A stretch of 64,000 bases of DNA from Homalodisca vitripennis (taxonomy: Eukaryota > Arthropoda > Insecta > Hemiptera > Cicadellidae): the NCBI RefSeq assembly GCF_021130785.1, contig NW_025777640.1, positions 1 through 64,000 on the forward strand. Reading direction: 5' to 3'. Shown one piece after another: positions 10,972 to 23,283 of the stretch. The first letter of the stretch is position 1. Each line of letters starts with the position of its first letter. The position numbers and the translations under genes are program-made. A model generated the notes under the pieces. The model was given only the letters and a program-made list of their open reading frames with translations. It ran no database searches and was not told the origin of the DNA.

Positions 10972-12769
10972 CAGCCGAGAGTGTCGATGAGAGTGAGAGT
11001 GAAGAATGATCTACAGCAAGTACCCCATCCAGAGGAGAAAGTGTCCACTATTGTTTGTCAATGTTACTTCTGTATCCGCTGCTGCTGCAGCTTCTGGATC
11101 TGAATCTGCGTATGGAAGAGAGGAGGGATAACTCTCCCTTTCAGCAAAGCTGGAGAATTGTTGTAGCTTGGCAACGGAGGAAGGTTCATGACTTGTATTA
11201 ATTGGTAATGATTGGCTCTTGAATGTCTAGGCTATACTATTACTTGAACAAAAATTAAACTATTATAACTTGTGAGATATAATGTTCGAAGGGGCTGAGT
11301 TTTTATTTGTGTACCAGAACATAATACATAAATCGCTTGCAGTACGCGATACAAATATATTTTTGAGCGGTTGTGCATTTATAATAGCGGTCTGTAGAAG
11401 TTGGAGAGAGAGAAAAATCTGGTTTTTTTCTGAGATCGACTTCTTTGGCGTATCTCTAGTCTCATTCGAAAAACAAGTTTATGAAGTATTTAGTGAGTTA
11501 GATTCAATCAATATGACCTCTCTTTTATAATGTATTACTTGCTTGTTCTAGTACTTGACCTATGTTATATTCTATACATCAATATTCACTTATGTCACAA
11601 TAAAATTGGTTTTCTTTTTATACTTAACCAATTTAAGGTTTGATGGGGGTTTATTATTTAACTTATCATTTAACTATTGTTATTTGTTACTCATCGTTCT
11701 GTTATGTTTTATATTGATTTATATTTATCTTGATACCGGTTATAATATCCATCTTGTTATCAGTTTATAGTTTACCTTGTTTACTATATTAGAATTATAA
11801 TGTTTCCATTAAAAGGAAATCCCAACCCTAATCCTAAAAAGATTATAAATGCGAAAGTGCCTTTGCTTGTTTTGCTTAGCTTTCACTCATAAACTATTTA
11901 ACCAAATGTACTGAAAGATTTGCCTAGACATTCTTAGGGTCACTGGGACGAATATAGACCTATTATTATTTAGAAAATCCCACCGGACTATTTCCCACTA
12001 GTCCCTAAAGAGCAAAAGATCCATCAGCCTCTAAAGTTACAAAATATTAATAGAAAGATCTTGTTAAATGTAATCATCTGTGTCAACGTTGATTTGTTCA
12101 GCGCAATCATATGTTTTAAATTTAACCGTTATTTTATGAATAATATTTATGTTTTATAATAACTATGACTGTTTTTTGTGCAATAATGTTTAAACTCTCC
12201 AGACTGGCTGAATTCACTACAGTCCGAAAAACAAGACAATAAATTATTACTGAAACTGTTACTTAAACTTCCTAAGGATTTCCTCCTTATACCGGGACTA
12301 GATACTTTTGACTGTAGGCAAAATTTTGTATTTGTTTTTTTTTACATCATGACAAAAATGCAAACTCGAATATGGCACTGGATACATCTGAACTGAAAGA
12401 AGATTGCAAGAGACCTAAGTAGACAGAAATGGCTTCTCAATCCTTAGTCTTTACATATATTCTATTTATCAGGACAACAGGGTATACTCCACTATGGCAC
12501 TTGAAATATCTTAGACCGGAAGTCAACGCTTTTTGACAGAAGTAGGATTCCTAAATCTACACACACCCATATATCCTGCTTTATATATACATTATTGAGT
12601 AAATAAAGCAAACTCAAATTTGGCACCGTAAATATACTTACAATAGAAGTGAATTTAAACACCCGGAAGTAGAAATTTTTGACCGAGGTAGGCTTTTTAG
12701 TCCTAAGTAGGTAAATATATTACTTTCATCGGAACAACAAGGCAAACTCAACTATGTCGCTGGTAATTT

Positions 12770-13105
12770 AGTTTCCAGCCAACTAATTATACTCAAAACC
12801 ACGGCATATCCAGACCCCTGAGGACTGACGAAGCAGCTTCTTCCTCCGTAAATTTCTTCGGGAATTCTTCTTTCAGGACGGATGCTATTGGTTTCCTGAG
12901 AAGCTGGAAGTGATGCGTGGTGTATGAGCTACGTTGTCTGTTTTAAAATTAATTCCTATCTGTTAAAAATTCCTTGATATTGTTTTTGTGTTATGTTTGT
13001 ATTCTTATTATCTATTGTTTGTTTCATTCGGATCTACTTGTAATATTTTTGTTAAATTGGTATTTGTACCGTTGAAATAAATAAAATAAATAAATATATG
13101 AAACC
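12770..13105 (+). repeat. LINE-like 3' tail ending in AATAAA repeats, copy 1
   Basis: The segment has a moderately G+C-rich left part and a T-rich right part, and ends with AATAAATAAAATAAATAAAT-like tandem repeats near 13075-13100. This is the usual shape of a non-LTR retrotransposon 3' end. The copy at about 61700-62035 has the same structure and tail. No protein domain remains, so the clade cannot be named. Confidence 0.45.
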
Positions 13106-13439
13106 TTAAGTAAATCACAGGAGCTGGAACTAAGTGGTTTTTTTTAAATCTAGAGTAGGTTTTTGACACTTATTTATAAATATATTTTTACCCGGAAGAA
13201 AAACAAAAACTCAGCATTGGCGTCGGATATATAACTAATTTTAACTAGAAATGCTCCTATACTCGCAAACCGTGATATTAGAGTTAGTTCTTAACTTCTG
13301 ATCGTCTAACTATGAACTGTAGAATAATACGTACCTGATCGTATGTTTAATTACGTTTATATCATATTATAGGTAACCATTATATTACATCATAAGTGCT
13401 TTGACTAAATAGACTACAGGCTTTAAATTTAAAAATTGC

Positions 13440-13570
13440 AGGCGAAGGTGCGGGTAACATCTATTATTATTATTATAAACGCGGAGAGGGTCTTTGTTTG
13501 TTTGTATTGATTTCACGCGTCAACTATTCTACCGATCGTTCTTAACTTTACATCGGCATTCTAAACTGCC
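13440..13570 (+). repeat. Short repeat with AACGCG and TTTGTTTGTTTG motifs, copy 1
   Basis: The order GAAGGTGCGGGTAACAT, a TATTATTATT run, TAAACGCG and TTTGTTTGTTTG, then ACCGATCGTTCT, resembles a motif that recurs in dispersed non-autonomous elements of many arthropod genomes. The same segment appears at about 63180-63310. Ends and target duplications are not visible, so the element type is open. Confidence 0.4.
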
Positions 13571-14265
13571 ACGATAAACTGCTAGTATATGAATAAAAAC
13601 AATATTGGTTTTAGATACCTACATTTCCTACTACTTTCTTTGTACAGGTCCTGATACACTATATTTCCGTGAAAACATCAAATTAACTATTACTTGGATG
13701 TTTTAACAATCGAAAGAACTAAGAGCTATCCCTCGTTAAGCATGCGCCTTCCAAAGCAAAGTAAAAATCAAGCCTTTTAGAGATCAAGGTTTGATTGTGT
13801 CCTGATGGTCACCGAGACTTGGCCTCTAGTTTCCTCTGTAGTAAGACTGGCACCGCCACCATTCATCACCAGCGTCCCCCAGCCGATGACCTTGCCCCGT
13901 GACCTTGCCTCGCCAGACCAGGGACACGTACACGTGGCTCGACCTCACGAATTGCGCAATAATAAAGACTTTGTGAGCTGTGTTCCAAAAGGTCACTTCG
14001 CCATCCTCTGCCGTTGAGCCGACAAATTACTCCACGGATTGTTAAATAAAAGAAAGGTAGGCAATTCCAAAATTTCCAAGTGCGAAATCTACGGTAAATG
14101 ACACTTTTTGGATGATTAAGGACAAAAGAAGTGTATGTTAGACAATGTTGTTGGCTGAGCTCAAACTGACATTGCCAACGAAATAGTTAGCCGAATAAAA
14201 CACTGATAATTGAGAGAATACAGCATTTTTACGTAAACTCCACTTAGGCCTACAGCTTATAAAAC

Positions 14266-14549
14266 CATTTTCACTATAATACAGCATCTGATTAACTCTA
14301 ATAGGCTCCATTTCGTTAAGAAAGGGGGTACTGCCGACCTTTCGGCTCCTGTATTTGCATACGGTTTTAGTGTATTGCATTTTTTACTTTTTCAATTTTT
14401 CCGTTACACGGTGTAATTATTATCCCTACATATATCTAGGTTCTTTCAGTTTCGGCCTGACAATGGCGTTATTAAACTAACCTCATTTACAGACGTCAGA
14501 GCTGTAATCCGTTGTTTCGCAAACAGAGTTTTACCCAGGAACAGTAGTA
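14266..14549. other. Unassigned stretch right of duplication copy 1
   Basis: If the long duplication is a tandem one, this sequence should have a counterpart just beyond the right edge of the window. I see no motif or gene in it. Confidence 0.4.
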
Positions 14550-14702
14550 CTGATAAGAGGATGGTCAAACGACAGACACATCTCGGATGCGAGAAATAAA
14601 TGTAAGGCTGTGTGGGAGGTTGTTCACCGTGAAACAGGCAAACAGGTCATTAAAACGGCAAGAAAATGTTACTTTGGTATTAAATGGGAAAACAATCGTT
14701 AA
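14550..14702 (+). pseudogene. LINE coding fragment between endonuclease and reverse transcriptase
   Basis: A 50-codon frame ending at TAA 14700-14702 contains DARNKCKAVWEVVHRETGKQ. This resembles the linker between the endonuclease and reverse transcriptase of insect LINE ORF2 proteins, where an NK-K-W-V---GK pattern recurs. There is no Met, and no catalytic motif on either side. It is isolated, so it is either a very short surviving fragment or a chance match. Confidence 0.35.
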
Positions 14703-15452
14703 AACCTAGTGAAATTACAAATTCATTCAATTAAGCTAAAGTGTTGGGAAAGATTTAAAAACAGATGTTTTAATCCTCTGCAAACCTTTTGGAGAAAAAC
14801 TGAAAGACATATCTAACAATATTTTTGTTCCCATCTGGCACGGAGGAAGTTCAGAGAATTATAATAAGCCTTAAGAGCACAAACTCGGCTGGGTGGGATA
14901 ACATTCCTTTGTGAAAATCGAAATCATAGGGTATCGAAAGGTATAAAAATATAATCAAAAACATATTTTTATCTCAGGTAATATTTTCCTTAACTTACCA
15001 CACTTAATAAATACCGTCATACATATAAGTAGTAGCTATTTAAAATCAGACAGTATAAAGTCGTCAATTATTCTGTCTTTATATGGTTAACTGACGTTGA
15101 TTGTACGTTTATTTTCGCCTGACAGTTAGGTTATATGAATACTGAGCTTAGAATAATAACATTCCTTACTGTCAACAATTTGATTCCCTCCTATTTCGAC
15201 CACCACAAATATTATTGTATTTGAGAAATGTAAGTAATCGTAACGGTATTGCAGGATTTTAACAGGAAACATTTAATAAGTTGTATTGTATCGTAATGAA
15301 TTAAAATTAAAAATACGATTTTGTGGTAAGTTTTAAGATGTACTGATGCTGTTGTAAAAATCTCATTGCTAACGAAGATGTGTGCATCGGTTATTCAGGC
15401 AATGGTTCATTGCGGCAGGGTGCCCTGTCTTATTTAGTTGACCAAGTGAAGG
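14703..15452. other. AT-rich stretch, no gene seen
   Basis: No recognisable coding region or repeat. The last 80 bases (15375-15450) are richer in G+C and may be a further decayed part of the LINE relic that follows. Confidence 0.4.
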
Positions 15453-16189
15453 ATCAAGGTCAATGTTGACAAATGTGAAGCCATAAACTTCACGAGGACA
15501 AGGAGACAAGCGGACGGCCGTCACCTGTCCCTCAACGGCGACGACATACCGTGGAAGACTTCAGTCAAGTACCTGGGGGTACTCCTGGACTCCAAGCTGA
15601 CCTTCACACCCCCACGCCAAGAGGATCTGTAGCCAAGCGAGGAAGGGCTTCGGCAGCATCGGCCCCCTGCTCAACTCCACGAAGTTACCGACCAGGACGA
15701 AGGTCCTGCTCTACAACGGCTCTGATACGACCAGTGCTCACATATGCGGGCCCCCCAGCATGGTACCACCTCACCTGCAAGACCGCAGGGAGGCAGTTGC
15801 TCGCTGTCCAGAGCGTGTCTACGGCGGGCCACTGGGTCGCCCTGGTTCGTGAGGAACACCGTAGTCAGGGCTTCGTCCAACTTCCCTACCATCAGGAGCT
15901 TCGTAGAAGGCCTGACATCGAGCCTTGAGGAAGCTGCAGAGTCCTCACCGTGGGATCACATCCGTGAGCTTCGCGCCCAGGAGGTCCCCTAACTGCGTCT
16001 TCCCTATGGATGACTGATGACATCGACTATAACTTCGACTGCACCACGACACTTCACCCCTCTGACAGGTAGCGAAAGCTACTAGGGCTATGACCCTCGA
16101 AACACAAGGCAAAAGCCTAACCGGCAGAGGCCTTGGAAGATGTGGGGGATCCACCCCCCCACAGTCCACAGCGACTTGACTTGACTTGA
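15453..16189 (+). pseudogene. Jockey-type LINE, 3' part of reverse-transcriptase ORF and tail
   Basis: This is the C-terminal end of an ORF2-type protein after the reverse-transcriptase catalytic core. From 15453 one frame reads KVNVDKCEAINF, then LSLNGDDIPW and VKYLGVLLDSKLTF, the classic segment after the YADD box in jockey-like elements. Further pieces in other frames give LIRPVLTYAGP and, from about 15800 to 15992, CLRRATGSPWFVRN and a final ELRAQEVP before a stop. Several frame changes show it is dead. The 3' part is G+C-rich and ends in three ACTTG repeats at 16174-16188, probably the element's tail. It is 5'-truncated: endonuclease and catalytic RT are absent. The composition contrasts sharply with both flanks. 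Confidence 0.8.
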
Positions 16190-16439
16190 AACATTCGATC
16201 AAATTTGGAAAAAATACTTTCTTAACCGACTCCTTTTTTACACTCATGGTACAAAAAGGATTATTGAGAGACAAAATTACATTTATGATAAAAAATAAAA
16301 CAAACAATCGTTATTTTTTTTTTGATTGATTCTTTTCATAAAACAATAAATAAACTCATTTACAAAATCCATAAAAGTTTAAAATTTCACTTTGTTCTGT
16401 ATTAGTGATAAATACAGAAATTAAAATTACTTTAAAATA

Positions 16440-16830
16440 GTAAAAGTAACTCATCTATAAGTCCTGGTCCTGGGACTGGTTATCGTAATCCTGGTAAAGA
16501 TTCTCGGACCTGCGTGTTGAATATCAAACTGAAATATTAAAATCCTGGTCCATGTGAAACTTCTGGCCTTCACATGTTCTCTTTCGCGTTTTTACGTCAA
16601 TGGTGATGTGAGTTTGCGATTGTTGTAAATAAAACTTTGGAAATTATTGATAAACATTGCAATAAAATGTCCTTTGTTGTTTCCATGGATAATAAATATT
16701 GTTAATATATAAACTGTTGCATATGTTTCACCAGTTACATTATATTTTTTTCACCTTAACTTTTTTTCGTTACGACTACTGACGTTAAACCAATTATTAT
16801 TATCCGATTACTTATACACACATACCAGAG
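16440..16830 (+). repeat. Array unit 1 (partial)
   Basis: The first recognisable member of a family of same-strand repeats. It has the D block (GTCCTGGTCCTGGGACTGG at 16461-16479), the E block (TTTCCATGGAT at 16680-16690) and the F block (TTTTCACCT, then a TACGACTACTGACG stretch near 16755-16800). Blocks B and A upstream are hard to recognise here. It is noncoding as far as I can see. Confidence 0.6.
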
Positions 16831-17374
16831 AAAAAGATGTAATTTTGGCCGTCTTAGATTTTTGTGGATGATAATATTTATGTGATAAATTATTATTGTT
16901 CGGAGGCAATAACAGTCTTAAGTAGAATTGAATTTCTTTTTCACGACGAATTCAAATTATTTGCGCAAAATATGTATCAGCTTTGAATTTAGGTGAGCAA
17001 CTGCTTGAGAAAAAGATTGCTATAATGACCCTCTATCATACTAGAAATTTATTCCCTTTATCATTCACTAGAACAAATAAATATCATTGACCTTTATCAA
17101 ATTATAGAGTAAATTTATATTTAATAAGTTCCACTCCAGGTTTTGAAATCTTGTTAAAACATTTAAGTTGGTTTTAGTTAGGCGTTCTTAATCTTTGCTG
17201 GTTTTCATACACAAGATTAAACTATTTGTGAATATTTAACTTCTAATTACAAAATGCCGTATGGATAGCTGGGTGACAAACGTAAGAATATGCTTCTCTT
17301 GATCAACTATAACATTTTTATCAAATATGCAAAAACGCGTAGATACCAATATAGATTCACAAGTTCTATAACTA

Positions 17375-17720
17375 ATAGTAAATATATTCTCCCTGCACAC
17401 TTTGGCAACAGAGAGGATTAAAAACAGAGCAAACACACACTCGGTAGATTATTAAAAACAATAAAATTGAATTTTTTTACTTTATCAGTCTTTAAAAAAA
17501 ACAAGGAAATAATATAGCTACATAATAAAATCAAAATATAGTTTACGTTTTGATCAAGTAAACATTATATAAGCTGTTCTAGGTTTTTGGTATGTGATAG
17601 TCGCAACAACTAATATGTAAATCTCTGAGTGAAAAGGAGTAGTTAGAGACATAATTATGATTTCTTAAGAATAAAAGGAACTCATATAAAGGTCTTGGTC
17701 CTGGACCTTTCATTCTAGCA
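17375..17720 (+). repeat. Array unit 2 (truncated)
   Basis: Block C is visible at about 17385-17430 (TTCTCCCTGCACACTTTGG, then AGAGGATTAAAAACAG), block B near 17570, a degenerate block A near 17610 and block D at about 17690-17710 (GGTCTTGGTCCTGGACC). Block E is not found, so the unit is cut short on its right side. Confidence 0.55.
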
Positions 17721-18439
17721 TTAAATTCATGAACTAAGAACTAGAAAAAATATAGACCACATTAATATTGAAACTAATCAACACAGTTAAAAAAAATTAT
17801 TAAAAATAAAAAACTAAAAATAATTATATAGTTAGGAATATTATTCTTAAACGGCTAGCATAAAACAATTTTAAACTCAAGGTCAGTATTTATCATTCCA
17901 TAAATTTTGAATAAAAATTATGTTAGATATAATTTAGGAAATATTACTCATATTAAACTTCCCTTGAACTGTGAACTGTGTGATTAAGAAAATGTAAAAC
18001 ATTTTTCTATAGGGGTGCAATGGTGCATTCAGCCATGTGACGAGACACGAGGAGAAAGCAACTATTTCAAATGTTTTATACCCTTGTTAGTTATTTATTA
18101 AATTACTGTCCAAGTGATATATAGTACAATGTGAAAACTTATTACTGAAAATAGTCGCTATGCAATTAATATCTGTGAAGTAATATAAAAGTTTCTTTTT
18201 TAAATTATAAAATAAAAAAAATATTAAATTTGGAACTAATTATTCACTATTAACCCGCACGTGCTGTGTCCAGGCACATGGGATCATGTATTAAATAAAA
18301 AAAACTGTTAATAAATAAACATATTTGAACTGTGAACTGTGTGTGTGAACTTTTATATTAATTTTTTTTACCAAATATGTATGAACAATACTAAGTGTGG
18401 CGGGAAGGTGAGAGACTTTGTTTATTAAATTCTGATTCG

Positions 18440-18900
18440 ATTGTTTCTGTACACTTTGGTACAGACATAATTAACAGCGCAACACACAAGTATTGCTATA
18501 AAAAAGTATAAATATAATTCATTGGTTAGGTATAATATTTACAGAACGAAAAAATCTACGAAATTTAAATGTATAAAAATATAAAATTATATTTACTCTT
18601 TATCATTAGATATGAACTGTTCCAGTGCTTTGTGCTGTGATTATTAGTCGCTAAAACTAGGATGTAAACTGCTTTGGGTAACGAGAGATACAATAAAGCG
18701 AAAATTAGACAGAAGAATAAGAAAAGTTACTCATCCATGTAAATTCTGGACTTGGATTTGGCCACCGCATTTTATTTTGCTGATTTTTCTCTTAGGTGAT
18801 GAGCGTTAAATAATTTATGAACACAGTGTTTTCAAATTATCTAAGAACTTGTCATTACATTACCTTTGGTGTTTCTATGAATGTTAAATAGTTTTTGTAC
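18440..18900 (+). repeat. Array unit 3
   Basis: Blocks run in the standard order: C near 18445-18490, B at about 18605-18650, A at 18657-18690 (AGGATGTAAACTGCTTTGGG), a diverged D at 18741-18770 and a diverged E (GTTTCTATGAA) near 18872. The A block is nearly identical to that of unit 9, 34 kb away. Confidence 0.65.
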
Positions 18901-19832
18901 CTATGTTTTACGTGTTTATCTACTAAATTTTAAGTTAACAACATTGCTTCTATACGTGAACACTACTAATTACATCAAACTGAGTTCTGGTTATATGATC
19001 CCTCATACATAGACATAAAAAACCAATATCTTATTAAAATATAACTGTAGAGATTATTTCTCTGTTAGATTATGGTGAATATGGTAATATATTATTTTCC
19101 AAATACAAAGCCCAAACACAAATACGAAATGTGTACGCTATTGTTAATTGGTCTGTCTTCAACTAAAACACATTCGTAATATTTAAAAACATTCACTAAA
19201 ATATATTTTAATAAAGTAATTTAAAATGTATTACGGTCTAAAAAATTTTACAATTTATTTTGCAAGTATGCATCACTAATAACTAACGCTTGATTCAGGA
19301 TATTCAAAATGTGTTCATCGTGAAGTACCTCGTGTATATTAGATTCATCAGTGATATAACTGCATAAAAGATGTATACGGAAAACATTATTTAAATAAAT
19401 TATAAAGTGTATATCATTAAAATTTATATCAATCAGAACTTTACACGACAATTTTATATTTAAATTGTTGTTGAACGTAAAATATTGTTGCTGTAAAATG
19501 CTCAAGATAGCTTTATTAAATTATCATAGTTTACTTGGTCCTTATAATAATCAGGTACACATTTTCGAGTTCAATACAAATCAGATTCTTAGGGAAAGAG
19601 AACGTTTAAGTTAAAGCCGTTGTATATAAATAATATATACTCGTCTAAAACTTAAAATGAGGTACTGAGGTTTAGTGTTTACGTCAAAGGGTATACAAGT
19701 ATTAAACCCAACAATACATTACACAACAACATAAAATGTACATTAATTACAAAAAAATAATGTAATTAATGGAAATTATATTAATGTAATTATGTATTGT
19801 TAATTACATTATTAATTATTATTATCGCAGGT
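18901..19832. other. AT-rich stretch, no gene seen
   Basis: No domain or repeat was recognised. The minus-strand frame at 19248-19505 is rich in Asn and Ile as expected of AT-rich noncoding DNA and has no family resemblance. Near 19710-19810 there are several ATTAC/TAATTA-rich words. Confidence 0.4.
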
Positions 19833-19913
19833 TAAGTGTAAGAAAGGGCCATGCGGCCCTAACTATGCCTGTATAAATAAAGAATGTTTAATTTAATTTA
19901 ATTATTTTCCTAT
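19833..19913 (+). repeat. LINE or SINE 3' tail with hairpin
   Basis: The segment contains a perfect short hairpin (GGGCC ATGC GGCCC at 19846-19859), then TATAAATAAAGAATG and a TTTAATTTAATTTAATT repeat. Hairpin plus short tandem repeat is a common 3' end in insect non-LTR retrotransposons, where it is recognised by the reverse transcriptase. Upstream coding sequence is not recognisable, so this is a very 5'-truncated copy. Confidence 0.55.
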
Positions 19914-20639
19914 AGTTTACAGATTACCATAACAAGGATCCCCATTTCCGCATTCTGAGAAACACTCTTAATTAGGTATAATCACATAAATAACCGACTT
20001 TGGCATTTCTAAACCAATGCTATAAGATGGTGCTTAGGGAATTCGAAGTAAAATTGGTGAAAATATTAAACATTATAAATGCTGGATTAAGGAATAAAAA
20101 GTTTAGTGCTGAATGTTTTACGGTAAAATCCGCAATTATTTATATAAATATTTACAAAAATATCATGTAACATGCAGAGCTACAAGGTTCCTATGAAAGT
20201 GTCCTACACACAGTTTGTACAAGTTTCTTTTGTAATATTATAACATACTCAGAACTGCTCCCACCTTCAGACTGTTTAAAAATAAAATGTCATTCCGTAA
20301 GTTAGAGATTATATAAAATATATAATCAATATAGTTTTTAAATGATAACGCTGTATTAATTATGTCCGGGATATAGTATGGAACCGAAAAGTTTTACTAA
20401 CTCAAACTTTTAAAAAAATTTGCGTTTTACATAAACTAGTTTACTCTTTATTGGATTTGTAAACTCAGATATTTGGATACCTTAAGAGTTGGTATGAAAC
20501 CTTACATATATATTTCATGAACCAGAAAATGTTAGAGTTAAATTTCAACAGATTAATCTTTACTGTATTCTTGAACTTATTTTTATTGCTATTATATCTC
20601 AATTACTAAAGGTTAAATCTACTGAAGGCTAGACGACTT

Positions 20640-21690
20640 GCAGCGTGCAAAAACAGCGTTCCCGTACCGGTACTCGACCACGGGCCCTACAGTTGATAAG
20701 CTGAGACAGTAATTACTTACATACCAGAATGGCAGATTACGTCATGTAACTATTTCTTCAGCTAGTGTCACTTAGATGTGAAAGTACAGCTATTTTATTA
20801 TTTCTTACGATAGCACATTTTATAGTCAAGAAACGGAAATTTAAATTTAGTCAAAGCGTCAAGGTTTATTATTTAAAAGTTACAATGGAGTCCAGTGAGT
20901 CATTGAGTGAGAAACTGTAACTATTCCATTGTTGTGCAATAAAAGAGATCTCTGGTGTAAATTTCAACATCGATTTTAGAGAAGTTAGGCCTGTAGACTA
21001 AGCCTCTTTGCTAAATTGTCATGTAAAGGTTTTTATATGGAATTTAAACTGTTTTAAAAATTAATTTATTTTAACTGTCTGTATTTAGATTAGTAAAATG
21101 TAAAAAATGTGGCTTTTAGACATGAGTAACAAGTATTGATTTTTATAAAACTATTTTTAAGACTTATTTTAAAACCAGGCTTATTAAGACCACCATAATC
21201 AAGTTTGACAGAAGGATACAGCCCAAAATACAAGTTTATTAACAACTACCTGATTAGACAAATAAATTAAATTTGTCAATACAAAAATCTTTACAAAAGT
21301 ATGGAGTCCAAATTCAACGTTCAAAAATATTCTGTTTAAATTTTAATGGAGAGATCGGTGCTGTGATTAGTATAATAATATCGCGACTATTATACACAGC
21401 ACCAACCACAAGGATGTGAACTGTTTTGGGTAGCAATAGATAGTAAGAGCGGAGAGTGTTATTTCATAATAACAAAAGAAACTTATCCATGTATGGTCTG
21501 GTCCTGGTCCTGCTTCTCGCCATCGCATCCTGTTCCTAGTGGTGGTTCTCCGGCTTACTACGAGTTTTGAAAAAACAAGCAAAATTACTACCTAACAAAA
21601 TTGAAATACCTTGCATGTTTTCACTGTAGTTTCCATGGAAATCTATAATTTTAATAACCATTACCGATTGGTATTTTCACCTGATTTACC
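20640..21690 (+). repeat. Array unit 4 with upstream G and H blocks
   Basis: Block G (GAGACAGTAATTACTTAC and following, 20703-20790) and block H (GAGATCTCTGGTGTAAATTTC near 20945-20970) precede B (about 21355), A (AGGATGTGAACTGTTTTGGG at 21411-21430), D (GGTCTGGTCCTGGTCCTGC at 21495-21513) and E (GTTTCCATGGA at 21629-21639). G recurs near 36300 and 50510, and H recurs near 40985 and 51900. Each block keeps its order with respect to the others. A minus-strand frame at 21367-21582 runs through block D but is not kept open in other units. Confidence 0.7.
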
Positions 21691-22129
21691 TTTCATAGGT
21701 GGGAGCTTTCTGAGCCTGCGAGTTTTAACATCATAGCTTTACCTACAAGCTGGTCCTTTTAAAATCTTTGAGTCCTTCATAAATAAGTTGGTTCCAGAGG
21801 CTTGTATATCCTATTTACCAAATGCAATATTAAATGCTTGTGGTAATGCTACTATACCAGTGAAAAGATGGTGCTAAAGATGGAGGTTTCTAGAAACATG
21901 GAGACAGAGAATTTAGTTAACTTTCGCAGATACCTCCCTCTTCGATTGTTATAAAAACCCACACGATATTTATATGTTGTCAATTATAAATTTGTTTATA
22001 ATCCAATAACCATGAAACATTTTCTCTTGACATGGCACCATTCGTTTCACTGGCTGGAGGTCTAATATTTTGATTAATTTATAGCCACTCCATCTTAGTT
22101 ACGTCATACGATATATACTATAAAACTAT
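21691..22129. other. AT-rich stretch, no gene seen
   Basis: Nothing recognised between the end of array unit 4 and the start of repeat R2. Confidence 0.4.
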
Positions 22130-22440
22130 TATTAATATATTATAAAAGGTTTAATTACTTCTTCTTACAACTGATAAGCAGGTTCTCCTAGTTAAGGATT
22201 CCTGTAAAATTTACTGTAACACCCTTAACACAAGACCGCTACTGAGTATCCTTGTGTAAAAGCTCATCACGTGACAAAGTGGTGGCGGAGTGAGGTTGGT
22301 AAATGTCACGGTAACCTAGCGCTTCGTTATCACAGTGTCACTGGTTAAACTTAAGGTTAAACAATTAGTCTAACTTAAAATACTTTATCCAGTTTTGTTT
22401 CCAAAATCATTATTTATGTAAATGTCGACGTAGTATAACA
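22130..22440 (+). repeat. Repeat R2, left half, interrupted by the LINE
   Basis: This stretch matches the minus strand of 7625-7920 in order, including ACCGCTACTGAGTATCCT and CGTTATCACAGTGTCACTGG. The match runs to about 22440, immediately before the LINE ORF1 frame begins. It therefore marks the left insertion border of the LINE to within a few bases. Confidence 0.75.
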
Positions 22441-23283
22441 TTGGCTCAAAGAATTAAATATTCGGTCATAGCCCAGGAGGTGAGGGCTAATTATCGTTTG
22501 AAAGAAAGAGAGATCGATGAACTTAGGGTTTCTTTTACAAACAAAAAATCAAAGGATGAACAGGGGTGGCAGAGAGTTGTCAATGGGGGGAGGGTGCTTA
22601 TTTCGGAGACGGGGGACCAGGCACTCAGAACCTCAAACTACTTTGAGACTTTGAGTGCTACCGAGGTGGATAGCTTGCAAATGGTGGAATTCCCTCCTCT
22701 TGGAAATAAGAGGAACGGAGCTCAGAGGGCAAGTCAACACAAAAAAGGGGGGTCGGGTAGAAAGAAAACAATTCACCTTGTGGGGGACAGCCATGGCAGA
22801 CGTTGTTATGGCAGAATAAAGAGTAAAATGGACGCCGAAGTGGGAGCCAGTGTTTTTCCGGGAAAGCCTCTTTCTTTTTTGATCGAGCATGCAGGCGAGG
22901 CCGAGGAGGTGAGTCCTGCGGATTTACTGGTAGTGGTGGGGGGGACAAACCAAGTTTCAGAGGATAGTATCTCGGGTCTGACGCAAAAATTTGACTCGTT
23001 GGCCGGCATCCGAAAGGAAGACGTCCTGTGGGTTGAGACGCCTTTCAGGTTTGATGACGTATCCAAAAACCCTTTAATTAAAGAACAAAACGAAAAGATA
23101 AAACATGAATGTATCAAAAGAAAATGGGCATATCTAAGCTTAAACTCAATGCTTGATAGAAGCTGTTACACCACTCATGGCCTACATTTGAACCGGGCAG
23201 GTAAAGATGTCATGTGTAGCCTAATAAATAATTACATAAGTTTAATGGGAAATCAAAATTGTCAAAATCAAAAAACAAACTAA
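22441..23283 (+). CDS. LINE ORF1 protein with SGNH/GDSL esterase domain (5'-truncated)
   Basis: This ORF1 encodes the RNA- or membrane-associated partner protein of a CR1-group retrotransposon. About 280 codons remain. The N-terminal part (residues 1-60) is charged and probably helical; residues 90-110 are basic. An SGNH-hydrolase fold follows: block I GDSH at 115-118 with the expected nucleophile Ser117, block III GGTN at 167-170, and the C-terminal THGLHLNRAGK at 245-255 that carries the catalytic His. Esterase ORF1 proteins are known from CR1-type LINEs; their exact role in transposition is unsettled. The frame opens with TTG right at the boundary with repeat R2 and has no ATG near its start, so the true start and any N-terminal zinc-finger region are lost. 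ORF2 follows in the +1 frame. Confidence 0.85.
   Translation: MAQRIKYSVIAQEVRANYRLKEREIDELRVSFTNKKSKDEQGWQRVVNGGRVLISETGDQALRTSNYFETLSATEVDSLQMVEFPPLGNKRNGAQRASQHKKGGSGRKKTIHLVGDSHGRRCYGRIKSKMDAEVGASVFPGKPLSFLIEHAGEAEEVSPADLLVVVGGTNQVSEDSISGLTQKFDSLAGIRKEDVLWVETPFRFDDVSKNPLIKEQNEKIKHECIKRKWAYLSLNSMLDRSCYTTHGLHLNRAGKDVMCSLINNYISLMGNQNCQNQKTN

Larger units (their letters stand above)
8989..14265 (+). repeat. Long direct duplication, copy 1
   Basis: This 5.3-kb segment matches 57941-64000 in the same orientation from the word ATCCCGTACAT onward, through every part examined, up to the right edge of the window. By eye the copies are roughly 90-95% identical with small indels; in one 192-base stretch I counted 10 differences. 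The main length difference is a 799-bp insertion in copy 2. Inside are a LINE-like 3' tail (about 12770-13105), a segment with an AACGCG...TTTGTTTGTTTG motif (13440-13570), and matching short frames at 10780-10971 and 13805-14017. No clear gene is present. Sequence left of 8989 does not match sequence left of 57941. Confidence 0.85.

Noticed and set aside
13805..14017. 70-codon frame repeated at 63541-63753
   Set aside because: Both copies keep the frame, but it differs at about 10 residues, has no recognisable domain and lies in duplicated repeat DNA; length conservation follows from the recent duplication.
15671..15892. Minus-strand frame of 73 codons
   Set aside because: It lies antisense to the jockey reverse-transcriptase relic, whose plus-strand motifs explain the sequence.
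19248..19505. 85-codon minus-strand frame
   Set aside because: Composition matches AT-rich noncoding DNA, with no motif, signal peptide or duplicate copy to support it.
22633..23117. Three minus-strand frames of 85-103 codons
   Set aside because: Antisense shadows of the esterase-containing ORF1.
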